From the NCBI GenBank assembly GCA_020796225.1, contig CM036769.1:1665001-1729000 (forward strand): a stretch of DNA of 64,000 bases, in the 5' to 3' direction. The stretch's first letter is position 1; the number at the start of each line of letters is the position of its first letter. The notes beneath the pieces were generated by a model. The model worked only from the letters and a program-made list of their open reading frames with translations. It had not been told where the DNA came from and did not search any database. This DNA is from Arion vulgaris. Its lineage: Eukaryota > Mollusca > Gastropoda > Stylommatophora > Arionidae. The position numbers and the translations under genes were made by a program. Below, piece after piece: positions 51,598 through 63,000 of this stretch.

Positions 51598-52600
51598 AGT
51601 AATCTTTTTGTGAAAAATACAACATGAAAATGAACACCACCAAAACAAAAGCTATCACAATAAGTAGATTAACCAACAAATCAACACACTTGTGAATAAT
51701 GCAAACATCACACAGGTTCTAGAATTCAGATAACTGGGAAGTATTTTTACAGAAGATGGTAAAATGGACAGAGAAATGAAGACTAGATGCCAAAAGGGTT
51801 ATGCAGTGACATACCAACTGTCCTCACTGCTCAAACACCCAAACCTATACATTGCAGTCAAGCGATAACTGATAAATTGCATATTTCTATCAATATCAAA
51901 CATGGTCCCTTACTAAATCCCAAGAAAGAAAGATCGCAACATGGGAAATGAGCTGTTTAAGAAAAGTCGTCAATGTTACAAGATGGGATAGATTAAGAAA
52001 TGAGAATATTAAAAATGTCATCGGAATCACATCATGCATCCAACATATTAGAAGACAAGAAATAAAATGGTTCGGCTACCTAATGAGAATGAAATGAGGT
52101 TGAAAGACAACTTGTTGGACAGATGGCACCAATACTGAACAAATACAGGACAATAGACATCAAAATAGCACTAAATAATGTGATCGTTTTCCCAACTTTG
52201 TGCTACCGATGCCAGACCTGGACGATTGTCTATTGCCTTTCCCAGGTGGATGATGGAATTGGTTGTCCACTCTTGCCGTTAAGTGTAGGGGTGGGAACTT
52301 TAATTTGCGTTCCTGGGCCAGATGAGTCGCCCTTCTTGTGTTATGTCCATGTTTATTTAGTGTGGTCTTGCTATTGTATATCCATCTTTTTCTTGGTCTT
52401 CCCTTGACAAGGACAATGACAGTAAAAAAATCCCAACAGAAATGAAATTCTTGAAGAGAATACTCAATGTTTCAAGAAGAAAGAAAAACAGAAATTATAC
52501 AATAAAGTCCAAAGTGGATGTAAAAGTCACAACAGAATTCACCCAGAAGCAACAGGGTCAGATGTTTCGACCATATAACAAGATTAGAGCACATTTTTTC
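51598..52600 (+). mobile_element. LINE 3' region, sense, with internal insert
   Basis: Decayed frames: MNTTKTKAITISRL, FTEDGKMDREMKTRCQKGYA (DG block), then a second piece IVFPTLCYRCQTWTI. About 52225-52400 is unrelated sequence, after which LINE-like KFLKRILNVSRRKKNR resumes. Many stops. Confidence 0.72.
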
Positions 52601-53049
52601 TGATAACACAACCCAAGAGAATCTGGTTCAAACTCTGCGGCAGGCAGTTTGGAAGCAGATTTATTCTTGTGGAATTTTACGAATGGTGAAAATAGACTTC
52701 ACCATTCAGAGGGAGCAATGACAAACTACTGAACGTATAAGTGGTGCCTAAAAAATCAACAACTCATTTACTGTGGTTGTTGGTGATGTCCGGTAAAGGA
52801 TATTTCACAATTTTCTTTTTTTTTTAAATAGCTTCATGTTGACCCAATCGCAGTTGGGTAATAAAAAACTGGGAAAGAAAGACGATCAATGTGTGATGCT
52901 GACCACAGCACCCATCAAGTGCAGATGGTCAATGAAAAATATGGGCCCAGCTGTCACCAAAATAGTTTTGAAGTATGTTGTAGTTTTTTTAGTTTTAAAT
53001 TAGAGTTCATCCAGAACTTTTGTATCAAATAAGTGCGATCATGTTTTGT
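52601..53049. other. Flanking sequence with an old repeat at 52890-52960
   Basis: ACCACAGCACCCATCAAGTG, GATGGTCAATGAAAAATATG resembles the insert at 8205-8285. The rest holds no recognised feature. Confidence 0.45.
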
Positions 53050-53310
53050 AATCGTTTGGTATAATAACAATTGGAGATACGTTGGACACATCGTGAGAAG
53101 AAATGATCAACGAATATCAAAGCAGGCATTGAAGTGGAATGCAAAGGGTTCAAGAAAGAGAGGATGTCCTAAGGAGACCCTGAAATGAACTTTGCTGAGA
53201 GAGGCAAGAAATATTGGTCTCAGTTCCATGGAGGAGATTGAGCAAGTTTCCCAGGATAGAGCGGTATGGAGAAACTGCTTGCAGGCCCTATGTAACGTAT
53301 AACGATTCGA
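53050..53310 (+). mobile_element. LINE 3' end, another family
   Basis: WRYVGHIVRRNDQRISKQAL, KWNAKGSRKRGCPKETLK, then SSMEEIEQVSQDRAVWRNCL and QALCNV: complete terminal ORF2 blocks with one stop after ETLK. Confidence 0.84.
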
Positions 53311-53539
53311 GAGGAATTATTATTATTATAAATAACACGTAACGTTACAGTATTTCTTGGACCTGATGGTGTTGAATTTTGAGTAACTTCAGCCATGTCA
53401 CTGCCTGATCTGACCATCGGGAATTGTTCATCCCTAGTTTAGAGTTTAACTTAGGAGATTCAGGGTGTCTAGTCTTTGGAAAACCCCATAACTGTGATTT
53501 ATCTCAATCCCAAATTGTCCATTAGACTCAGAACCTTAG

Positions 53540-53905
53540 ACTTGAAGGGGACCCTGTGATGATGTAGCTGAAGGGGGACCCTGTGATGATGTAGTAATAG
53601 GGGACCCTGTGATGATGTAGTTTAAAGGGGGGGTCCTGTGATAATGTAATTAAAGGGAGTCCTGTGATGATGTAGTTTAAAGGGGGTCCTGTGATGATGT
53701 AATTAAAGGGAGTCCTGTGATGATGTAGTTTAAAGGGGGTCCTGTGATAATGTAATTAAAGGGAGTCCTGTGATGATGTAGTTTAAAGGGGGTCCTGTGA
53801 TCAATTAGTTAAAAGGGCCCTGTGATAATGTAATTAAAGGGGGTCCGGTTACGATGTAGTTGAAGGAGCTCTGTGATGATGTAGTTGAAGGGGGGCCTGC
53901 AATAA
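53540..53905 (+). repeat. 28-30-bp degenerate minisatellite, about 12 copies
   Basis: Variants of GTCCTGTGATGATGTAGTTT plus AAAGGGGG, more diverged and length-variable than the other arrays. Parent unknown. Confidence 0.88.
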
Positions 53906-54113
53906 TGTTAGAAATAATTAATAACGTCAAGATTTCAATGAACTACTAACATATTAAAAATGTTCGGACACCGATTATTCGAAATAAACTGTCTTTGTTA
54001 TTTCTTGTTTAGAATTTCTATGAATTGTTACATATTATTATATATTAAATATTATTTATCTCCATGCAAGTTCTTCTTTCTAGCTTTACTGTTTAAGAGA
54101 TAGAGGGGGCTCC
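53906..54113. other. AT-rich spacer, no feature seen
   Basis: Contains TATTATATATTAAATATTAT-type sequence only. Confidence 0.4.
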
Positions 54114-54195
54114 TTCATCTACTTCTTCAAACGCTCCATATCAACCACTTGTTACCCACTTTGTGACTTGTATGTGATCTGATCTATTTTTTCTT
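54114..54195 (-). mobile_element. SINE-A 3' end, antisense
   Basis: CTACTTCTTCAAACGCTCCA, TATCAACCACTTGTTACCCA, CTTTGTGACTTGTATGTGAT: the reverse complement of the SINE-A 3' end only. Confidence 0.76.
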
Positions 54196-54224
54196 CCCTT
54201 TCGGGGCTCCAACAATACACAGGC

Positions 54225-54415
54225 GAACAGAGGGGCTCCAAAATATCTGGTTCCTAGGGCCATATTTTTTCTCTCGCTTGCCTGCTCTGCTATGGATTCA
54301 AGCGGTGTCAGGTCGGCTTATATGGCACCTCTGACTGATTTGTGTGAGTAGGCTAGCTTTCCTCATCACCAGTGTCCCTTGCTATTCAGGCTTCTGAGCT
54401 CATCCAGCCGAGCGC
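54225..54415 (-). mobile_element. SINE-F-like copy, antisense, diverged
   Basis: CTGACTGATTTGTGTGAGTA, GGCTAGCTTTCCTCATCACC and AGTGTCCCTTGCTATTCAGG are antisense to the SINE-F body. Confidence 0.6.
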
Positions 54416-54714
54416 AAGGATGAAGTGTACTCTCCATTTATACCTAGTATGAACAGCTAATATGGGGTGTGTCTTGCCCATTTTGCACAAACCTCCTCTC
54501 TATCCTACTGTTTCATCCAAGGAAAGACAAAGTCTATATGTTTGGAATCAGGCAGGAGATGCCAGAAGATGGAATGGAATGTACACATAACCATGAACTG
54601 CCTTAGGTTTTTCCTCTGGATTTGTGGTCAAGGTTTACTCCTCTAGCCTTCTGTATAACTATGCTGACCCACAAGGAATTGGGGATTTTAAAAATCTATG
54701 TTTACTGTTAACCT

Positions 54715-54955
54715 TTAGATATTTTGGACATATAAAAAAACATGAAGGTATGGAGAAGATCATCATGGAAGGAGGTGTACAGGTAAAGAGAAGAAGAGGA
54801 AGACCACGAAGAAGATGGACTCAGGATGTAACTGATGGTTTGAACATGACGGCTGCAGAGCCAGGACATCTGGTCTATGAGAGAGAGAAATTCCGGAGGA
54901 CTGTTGGGGTTGCAAAGTTCTGCTCAGGACAAGCTATTTGATGATGATGATTTAG
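54715..54955 (+). mobile_element. LINE 3' end, sense
   Basis: RYFGHIKKHEGMEKIIMEGG, KRRRGRPRRRWTQDVTDGLN and EREKFRRTVGVAKFCSG, then TGATGATGATG. It is the sense relative of the antisense LINE 12665-14745 (shared RYFGHIK and GRPRRRW). Confidence 0.86.
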
Positions 54956-55299
54956 TCCTCCTCCACAAAACTGATTAGTAGAGACCGTGAATTCGAGCAA
55001 ATAATTCCTTTTATTCAGCGAGTACTTGTGATAGCAACCCTTGATATCGGAAATATATTTCCACTGTAGGGACTACAATAATTTAAAACTACACATTTGG
55101 TGTCATTTAGAACATAATAACCAATTTAGATACACACCCAATCTGGGTACACGTAGTTAGTTTTACATGCAGATTTGTTTACAGCGTGTAGGTCATTTCA
55201 AGTTCATTTCTTCCCCAATTTATTTTCACGTCAATCCAAACCTGTGATAAAATGTCATCATGTGCCATGCCGGCTGGTAAATACAATAAGTGTTCTCCA
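54956..55299. other. Spacer, no feature recognised
   Basis: No repeat or coding motif that I can identify. Confidence 0.4.
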
Positions 55300-55490
55300 C
55301 AAATGTTATATTATGCGATCGACATCGTGGCACATTGGACTTACCATTGCCTGCTCTGTCCTCCGCTGCAGCAACCATCCCAAAGTCCATGTGCTCACCG
55401 TACCCATGAGAAGTTGATTAGTGTACTTTCTCTCTCTACCACGAAGACGACACTGTCTGGTATGTTAAAACTTGACTCATAATTCTCGAT
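55300..55490. mobile_element. Unclassified repeat, copy 2
   Basis: TTATATTATGCGATCGACAT, GTGGCACATTGGACTTACCA, CACCGTACCCATGAGAAGTT, ACGAAGACGACACTGTCTGG, as at 29535-29730; probably antisense LINE C-terminus. Confidence 0.62.
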
Positions 55491-55633
55491 CGCTGCAGTG
55501 TTTGAGACTCACCCAAATCACATAAATTGAAAGCGTACAGCATTTATGACATCGGCACTATCCATACTTCTGCCAGCTTAAATCGGGGCATTGTTTACAA
55601 TAAAGTCAGCACGCTCGTTACCCTGAACTCCAG

Positions 55634-55710
55634 CATGTCCAGGTGTGTACAGCCAATTATTTTCCTGCACTCCAGCATGTCCAGGTGTGTACATCCATGT
55701 TATTTTCTTG
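55634..55710 (+). repeat. About 43-bp duplication
   Basis: CTCCAGCATGTCCAGGTGTG occurs twice with flanking GTACA...TTATTTTC. Confidence 0.85.
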
Positions 55711-55764
55711 AGATGTGATCTCCACAAATGTATGTCCTTAGTATGGACTATCAAGTTATAATGT

Positions 55765-55982
55765 TGCCACTACCTTTAAAGTCGGAGAAGGCACACATAT
55801 AAGACAGATCAATATTTGAGCATCTAAATTACAAGTACCTCTGAAGTCGGAGATGGCTCGCCTGTATGGCGGGGGACACTGATGATAAGAAAAGCAAGGC
55901 TTTACACAAAAATCAGTTAGAAAGGCTACACCAGTCGCCATGACCACACCTGTATTCATAGCGGCGAACACAGAAGAAGAAA
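55765..55982 (+). mobile_element. SINE-F copy with partly duplicated 5' end
   Basis: AAAGTCGGAGAAGGCAC, then again GAAGTCGGAGATGGCTCGCC, GTATGGCGGGGGACACTGAT, AAAAATCAGTTAG, and the end GCGAACACAGAAGAAGAAA. Confidence 0.8.
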
Positions 55983-56089
55983 ATGAAGAATATAAAATAA
56001 AGACACTCTACAGTACAATGACTGTTGAATAGACAAGATACTGGGGTAACTAGGTTAAAAACTTGAGAACCTGTTTGTTACTTTAACTT

Positions 56090-56250
56090 GGATTGGCTGA
56101 AATCGGATGCATGTGTCCTCAACGTGTAGAAGTCTATGAGTTTAGGGGCCTACCAAACCAATGTGCAACGTATACACGTTCTTGGCAAAGATCAAACATA
56201 TCACAAAGAGTGATTAAAATTGGTCGTAAAGAACGAATGCAAAGAAGAAG
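56090..56250 (+). mobile_element. SINE-B copy, sense, 5'-truncated
   Basis: TTGGCTGAAATCGGATGCAT, CAACGTATACACGTTCTTGG, AAGAGTGATTAAAATTGGTC, GAACGAATGCAAAGAAGAAG. It gives the sense-strand 3' end of this family. Confidence 0.86.
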
Positions 56251-56499
56251 ACTTTAACTTGGAGATTAGTTAAAGCTTACTTAAGCTGTTGAAGTCGTTT
56301 CAAGATAACAATGGAAGTGTTTGTTGGTCTACGCGCTCTAATACAGCTAAGAAACAGAGACTTGTGCTTTGGCTTAAAGAGGACTGGCCTAACGAAACAA
56401 CACTCGACATTAAACTATACAGACCTCTGTGTGAGCTACAAATGACCCGTGAAGTTTATAAAAGAAACAACGTTGAATATATAGACAATATTTCAAGCG

Positions 56500-56680
56500 A
56501 ACGAAAAGAAGGAAGGAAGAAATGAAGGAAGAAAGAAAGGAAGGAAAGAAGATAGGAAGAAATGAAGGAAGAAAGGAAGGAAAGAAGATAGGAAGGAAGA
56601 AAAAAGATAGAAAGAAAGAAGGGAAGGAAGGAAGAAAGAAGGGAAGGAAGGAAGGAAAGACGGAAGAAAGGAAGGCTTAA
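56500..56680 (+). repeat. Purine-strand simple repeat (GGAAGAAA)n
   Basis: About 180 bases almost wholly A and G on the + strand. Confidence 0.95.
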
Positions 56681-56899
56681 AAAGGTATAAGTAACAAATC
56701 GAGTTCAATTCACGGTAAGGCCAAGGATTTTTTTTTATGGGCATAAATAAAAAAAAAATCCTAACCTGAACAGCTTCGCAGCGACTGCACTAGCCATGCA
56801 GTCATTAAATTCCTCATGTTCACGTCCCATCTGTCCTACACTGACCTAAAAAGTGGGACTACAGGCAGTAATGACATTTAAAAAAAGAAAAATATGGCT

Positions 56900-57195
56900 A
56901 AGTAATGAAATCATTGAAAGGTTCTGAAAGTCGTGGGTTCGATTCCTGTCTGCACAGTTCTATTCACTAGCTCAATTTTTACTTGTGAGATCCCTCTGAG
57001 AGCCTTTATACTGTCTCGCTGTGGGTGTTATTTGTGTTCTATTCACTAGCTCAATTGTTACTTCTGAGATCCCTCTGAGATCCTTAATACTGTCTCGCTG
57101 TGGGTGTTATTTGTGTTCTATTCACTAGCTCAATTGTTACTTCTGAGATCCCTCTGAGAGCCTTTATACTGTCTCGCTGTGGGTGTTATTTGTGG
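56900..57195 (+). mobile_element. tRNA-headed SINE-C-like copy with 79-bp triplication
   Basis: B-box GGGTTCGATTCC at about 56936, then three copies (period 79, at 56957, 57036 and 57115) of TTCTATTCACTAGCTCAATT ... CTGTCTCGCTGTGGGTGTTA. After a small insert (57196-57290), SINE-C body sequence (GATTGTTGCTGGAGGTACGG) resumes. Confidence 0.72.
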
Positions 57196-57290
57196 ATGAT
57201 GTCAAATGTAATTTACTGTCAAATTTAGTAAATATTACAATAGTAGTTCGTTCCGGTGTTTCAAAAATCATTACAGGGTGAAAGGGTTAA
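57196..57290. mobile_element. piggyBac-like tip or small remnant
   Basis: Ends CAGGGTGAAAGGGTTAA, whose reverse complement (TTAACCCTTTCACCCTG) differs at one base from the tip at 35416. It splits a SINE-C-like copy. No matching left tip is seen, so only one end is supported. Confidence 0.4.
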
Positions 57291-57339
57291 GATTGTTGCT
57301 GGAGGTACGGAGTTTGTGCAATTGAGTGATTGACTGATA

Positions 57340-57835
57340 TAACCACCATAATTGCATGTCGGAGAATAGCCATATGTGCCCCTATATCTTCCTTACACAG
57401 GAAGGTCTCAACGACAGAGCACAATGTCTGTAGTCTTGGTGAGAGAATAGCCATATGTGCCCCTATATCTTCATTACACAGGAAGGTCTCAACGACAGAG
57501 CACAATCTCTAGTCTTGGTGAGAGAATATCCATGTGTGCCCCTATTTCTTCCTTACACAGGAAGGTCTCAACGATAGAGCACAATCTCTGTAGTGTTGGT
57601 GAGAGTCCTAGATGTAATTCTGAAAATGTTGAAACTCTAGAATCTTTTATAAACTATATTTATTATTTCTGACGAGGCAGCGGCTCACCAGCCTACTCAT
57701 ATCGATTTTTAGCTGCTATTTTTGCGTACTCAACCTGAGCACCGGACCGAATCTATGTTATTGTCGCCCGTGTCCGATAAGACTTGGCAGTCAACCTCAC
57801 TTACGCTGAGATCAGGAATAGATTGGGAGGGGGAA
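57340..57835 (-). mobile_element. SINE-E copy, antisense, with 80-bp expansion
   Basis: The body GGCAGCGGCTCACCAGCCTA, TGTCCGATAAGACTTGGCAG and CACTTACGCTGAGATCAGG is antisense to SINE-E. Its 3' segment (TTCCTTACACAGGAAGGTCT) is tandemly present three times at 57360-57606. Confidence 0.8.
57360..57606 (+). repeat. About 80-bp repeat, 3 copies, in SINE-E
   Basis: GAGAATAGCCATATGTGCCC, CACAGGAAGGTCTCAACGAC and AGTCTTGGTGA in each unit. Confidence 0.9.
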
Positions 57836-57867
57836 CTCAATTGCTTCAAATAGGATCTGAATCGATT

Positions 57868-58067
57868 ATTGCAGAGTCTAGAGTTGACTGTGATTATTGT
57901 AGAGAATAGAGTTGACTGTGATTATTGCAGAACCTAGAGTTGGCTGTGATTATTGCAGAGCCTAGAGTTGGTTGTGATTATTGTAGAGCCTAGAGTTGGC
58001 TGTGATTATTGCAGAGCCTAGAGTTGGCTGTGATTATTGTAGAGCCTAGAGTTGGCTGTGATTATTG
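57868..58067 (+). repeat. 28-bp minisatellite, about 7 copies
   Basis: Unit GTGATTATTGCAGAGCCTAG plus AGTTGGCT, with GCAGAG/GTAGAG variants. Confidence 0.93.
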
Positions 58068-58074
58068 ACACGAT

Positions 58075-58240
58075 AAACGTGAGAAGAAGATAGTTTTAGT
58101 TTCCGTTTTTAATATCTCCATTGCACTCCGGACATGTTCATTGCACTCCGGACATGTTCATTGCACTCCGGACATGTCCATATGTTCTCCAATCTCCTTC
58201 GTAATATCTTCAACATCGTACAGCGACTTACTGTTCGAGT
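58075..58240 (-). mobile_element. LINE tail scrap, antisense, with 20-bp triplication
   Basis: Minus strand MLKILRRRLENIWTCPECN resembles the 'LWVCPEC' block of the 11270/37825 LINE family. The Cys block is repeated three times (58117-58180, TTGCACTCCGGACATGTTCA). Confidence 0.68.
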
Positions 58241-58244
58241 TAGA

Positions 58245-58590
58245 TTTTGATTAATGAACCTTGCAGGCTCAACCATCACATATACCGAATAAAGCCTGCC
58301 CAGACTGCACGTTGTGCATATGAGACTGAAACGCAGACTCCAGAGCATATCTTGCAGTCATGTCTATCATATATACACCAACGAACATTTTCTTGGCTGA
58401 AAATTGTGGTCATTATCACCCGTGATGGACGCGCACCAACAAAATCAAACAAGGCCTCGTGAACGAAACATACAGAGCAAGCTATAGGACACTCTCAAGG
58501 AACTCCAACTGACATGCAGCTTCATAGAGGCAACCCATCTCATGGTTTAGACGAGCATACGAAACCGAATGCAAAGCGAAAAAGAAGATT
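58245..58590 (+). mobile_element. LINE C-terminal tail and 3' UTR, sense
   Basis: NEPCRLNHHIYRIKPAQTAR, CAYETETQTPEHILQSCLSY (post-RNase H Cys cluster), then GACATGCAGCTTCATAGAGG and GAATGCAAAGCGAAAAAGAA. The last 120 bp match 39972-40118 in reverse. Confidence 0.78.
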
Positions 58591-58904
58591 ATGAGCCTAC
58601 TCGTATACATATTGTGTTGTTCTTTTCTGGTCACTTCAATCTTCAATCCCAGCTCTTGCAATCTAGCAGTTGACGTGGATTCGCTTCCGGTGTCAACAAA
58701 ATTGCGCACGCTAATTTGCAATTACGGCTAACGACTCACTTTTTACAGTGTTCTGTTTATAGCATGCTACAAGCGAATCAATACAAGCTTAAGGTGTGTC
58801 CACGTGACGATGAGCTGAATGACAGCAGTGCAGCAAATCTCTAACGTAGAAATGGATTCTCTGCCTCGCGACGGAGATCGTGCGTTTATCAAGAAGATAA
58901 AACC

Positions 58905-59152
58905 TCAATGCCGCCTGTGTGGTGCCGGAGCTCGCAAGAGGAGTAAAGAATAGTACCACTGCGACCTACAAGGCATGTCGTAAGAGGCGACTGATGTCAG
59001 ACCTAAGGAAGCAACCCTAGTAAATAATAAATGTCGCAGAAATAGGATGTGCTGGTCTACCTGTAGGCGCATAACTGGTACAAATGGCTCAGATCACATA
59101 CAAATCACACAGAGTGGTTAACAAGTGGTCGATACGGAGCATTCGAAGAAGA
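58905..59152 (+). mobile_element. SINE-A copy
   Basis: Head CAATGCCGCCTGTGTGGTGC, CACTGCGACCTACAAGGCAT, GGCGCATAACTGGTACAAAT, AACAAGTGGTCGATACGGAG, GAAGAAGAATAA. Confidence 0.88.
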
Positions 59153-59293
59153 ATAATCTTAATGCAACAAATAAGATCTGAAAATTGACTACTGTCACGA
59201 TAAACCTGAGAAGAACATAGTGTTTCAATGCAACAGCTACTTCCCTGTGGTTTGTGTGTTAAACATTTTTAAACACGGAACGATGCCTCGCAA

Positions 59294-59918
59294 TCTACCA
59301 AGCATGTCACTGAACAGAGACACAGATCTACCAACCATGTCACTGAACAGAGACACGGATCTACCAAGCATGTCACTGAACAGAGACACAGATCTACCAA
59401 GCATGTCACTGAACAGAGACACAGATCTACCAAGCATGTCACTGAACAGAGACACAGATCTACCAAGCATGTCACTGAACAGAGACACAGATCTACCAAG
59501 CATGTCACTGAACAGAGACACAGATCTACCAAGCATGTCACTGAACAGAGACACAGATCTACCAAGCATGTCACTGAACAGAGACACAGATCTACCAAGC
59601 ATGTCACTGAACAGAGACACAGATCTACCAACCATGTCACTGAACAGAGACACAGATCTACCAACCATGTCACTGAACAGAGACACAGATCTACCAACCA
59701 TGTCACTGAACAGAGACACAGATCTACCAAGCATGTCACTGAACAGAGACACAGATCTACCAAGCATGTCACTGAACAGAGACACAGATCTACCAAGCAT
59801 GTCACTGAACAGAGACACAGATCTACCAAGCATGTCACTGAACAGAGACACAGATCTACCAAGCATGTCACTGAACAGAGACACAGATCTACCAAGCATG
59901 TCACTGAACAGAGACACA
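59294..59918 (+). repeat. 33-bp minisatellite, 19 copies
   Basis: Unit CTACCAAGCATGTCACTGAA plus CAGAGACACAGAT, with AACCATG variants clustered near 59330 and 59630-59700. The multiple of 3 gives false ORFs on both strands. A tRNA-like B-box (GGGTTCAATACC) lies at about 59984 downstream. Confidence 0.95.
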
Positions 59919-60009
59919 CAGAACAAAGACAGAACCCCTATAGTATATTGGTATATGCACTTGCTTCGTAGGCGTGCAGTCCTGGGTTCAATACCACATT
60001 GGTTGTTCG

Positions 60010-63000
60010 CACAGTAACAGCTTTAAGTCTGCCAGCAAGGGCAATGGCTAGGACAGCTCTAAGTACAAGCAGGGCAATGGCTAGGACAGCTCTAAGATGA
60101 CAGCAGGGCAATGGCTAGGACAGCTCTATAACAGGGCAATGGCTAGACAGCCTAAGTACAGCAGGGCAATGGCTAGACAGCTCTAAGAAGACAGCAGGGC
60201 AATGGCTAGGACAGCTCTAAGATGATAGCAGGGCAATGGCAGGACAGCTCTAAGCATGACAGCAGGCAATGGCTAGGACAGCTCTAGTCCAGCAGGCAAT
60301 GGCTAGGACAGCTCTAGATGCCAGCAGGGACAATGGCTAGGACAGCTCTAAGTCCAAGCAGGGGCAATGGCTAGGACAGCTCTAAGATGCCAGCAGGGCA
60401 ATGGCTAGGACAGCTCTAAGTCATGCAGCAGGGGCAATGGCTAGGACAGCTCTAAGATGCCAGCAGGACAATGGCTAGGACAGCTTTAAGTACAGCAGCA
60501 GGGCAATGGCTAGGACAGCTCTAGAGACCAGCAGGGCAATGGCTAGGACAGCTTTAAGTACTACAGCAGGGCAATGGCTAGGACAGCTTTAAGATACAGC
60601 AGGGCAATGGCTAGGACAGCTCTAAGAATCAGCAGGGCAATGGCTAGGACAGCTCTAAGTACATGAAGCAGGGCAATGGCAGGACAGCTCTAGATAGCAG
60701 GGCAATGCTAGGACAGCTCTAGTACCAGCAGGGCAATGGCTAGGACAGCTCTAGCATGCAGCAGGGCAATGGCTAGGACAGCTCTAAATGACAGCAGGGC
60801 AATGGCTAGGACAGCTCTAATAGCAAGGAGGCAATGGCTAGGACAGCTTTAAGATGCAGCAGGGCAATGGCTAGACAGCTCTAAGATAAGCAGGGCAATG
60901 GCTAGGACAGCTCTACAGTGCATATCAGCAGGGGCAATGGCTAGGACAGCTTATTAGACAGCAGGGCAATGGCTAGGACAGCTCTAAGATAGGCAGGCAT
61001 GTAGAGCAATGTAGCAGGCAATGCTAGACAGCTAGATAAGCAGGGCAAATGGCTAGGACAGCTCTAAGCATGAGCAGGGCAATGGCTAGGACAGCTCTAA
61101 GTATGACAGCAGGGCAATGGCTAGGACAGCTCTAAGTATGATAGCAGGGCAATGGCTAGGACAGCTCTAAGTATAGCAGGGCAATGGCTAGGACAGCTCT
61201 AAGTCATGAAGCAGGGCAATGGCTAGGACAGCTCTAAGTATGATAGCAGGGGCAATGGCTAGGACAGCTCTAAGACAGCAGCAGGGCAATGGCTAGGACA
61301 GCTCTAAGCAGAAGCAGGGCAATGGCTAGGACAGCTCTAAGCATGACAGCAGGGCAATGGCTAGGACAGCCTCACAGCAATCGCACAGCAGCAGGGCAAT
61401 GGCTAGGACAGCTCTAAGTCATGACAGCAGGGCAATGGCTAGGACAGCTCTAAGACATGAGCAGGGCAATGGCTAGGACAGCTCTAAGTACATGACAGCA
61501 GGGCAATGGCTAGGACAGCTCTAAGTCATGAATGCAGGGCAATGGCTAGGACAGCTCTAGAATGTGACAGTGAACAGCAGGGCAATGGCTAGGACAGCTC
61601 TAAGTATGAAGCAGGGCAATGGCTAGGACAGCTCTAAGCACAGTACAGCAGGGGCAATGGCTAGGACAGCTCTAAGTACAGCAGGGCAATGGCTAGGACA
61701 GCTCTAGTACAGGGAATGGCTAGACAGCAAGGGCAATGGCTAGGACAGCTCTAAGCATGCAGCAGGGCAATGGCTAGGACAGCTCTAAGATGACAGCAGG
61801 GTGCTGAAAGAGGGCAATGTAGACAGCTCTAACAGACTAGCAGGGGCAATGGCTAGGACAGCTCTAAGACGACGAGCAGGGCAATGGCTAGACAGCTCTA
61901 AGTATGACAGCAGGGGCAATGGCTAGGACAGCTCTAAGTATGCCAGCAGGGGCAATGGCTAGGACAGCTCTACATGACAGCAGGCAGGGCAGTCTAAGCA
62001 TAGACAGGCTGCTGACAGCTAGCAGCAGGGGCAATGGCTAGGACAGCTCTAAGTCATGATAGCAGGGCAATGGCTAGGACAGCTCTAAGTCAGCAGCAGG
62101 GGCAATGGCTAGGACAGCTCTAAGCATGATAGCAGGGCAATGGCTAGGACAGCTCTAAGACAGCAGCAGGGCAATGGCTAGGACAGCTCTAAGTAAAGCA
62201 GGGCAAATGGCTAGGACAGCTCTAAGTACAGATCAGCAAGGGGCAAATGGCAGGACAGCTCTAAGTACATGAAGCAGGGCAATGGCTAGGACAGCTCTAC
62301 ATGACAGCAGGGCAATGGCTAGGACAGCTCTAAGCATGCAGCAGGGGCAATGGCTAGGACAGCTCTAAGTATGATAGCAGGGCAATGGCTAGGACAGCTC
62401 TAAGTGCAAGCAGGGCAATGGCTAGGACAGCTCTAAGTATGATAGCAGGGCAATGGCTAGGACAGCTCTAGCAAGACAGCAGGGCAATGGCTAGGACAGC
62501 TCTAAGTCAGACAGCAGGGCAATGGCTAGGACAGCTCTAAGTAGCAGGCAATGGCTAGACAGCTCTAAGCAGACAGGGCAATGGCTAGGACAGCTCTAAG
62601 TATAGAAGCAGGGCAATGGCTAGGACAGCTCTAAGCATGACCAGCAGGGGCAATGGAAGCTAGGACAGCTCTGAGATAAGCAGGGGAATGCTAGACAGCT
62701 GAAAGCAGGCAATGGCTAGGACAGCTCTAAGTGACAGACAGCAGGGCAATGGCTAGGACAGCTCTAAGTAACAGCAGGGCAATGGCTAGACAGCTCTAAG
62801 CAATCAGCAGGGGCAATGGCTAGGACAGCTCTAAGACATGAAGCAGGGCAATGGCTAGGACAGCTCTAAGCAGATGAGCAGGGCAATGGCTAGGACAGCT
62901 CTAAGCATGCAGCAGGGCAATGCTAGACAGCTCTAAATGACAGCAGGGCAATGGTACATAGACAGCTCTAAGCAAGTAACAGCAGGGCAATGGCTAGGAC

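Noticed and set aside
56493..56744. Ser/Phe/Leu-rich minus-strand frame
   Set aside because: Produced by the GGAAGAAA purine-rich simple repeat.
59220..60017. Open frames of 216-265 residues on both strands
   Set aside because: All come from the 33-bp array. Open frames on both strands at once are an effect of unit length.
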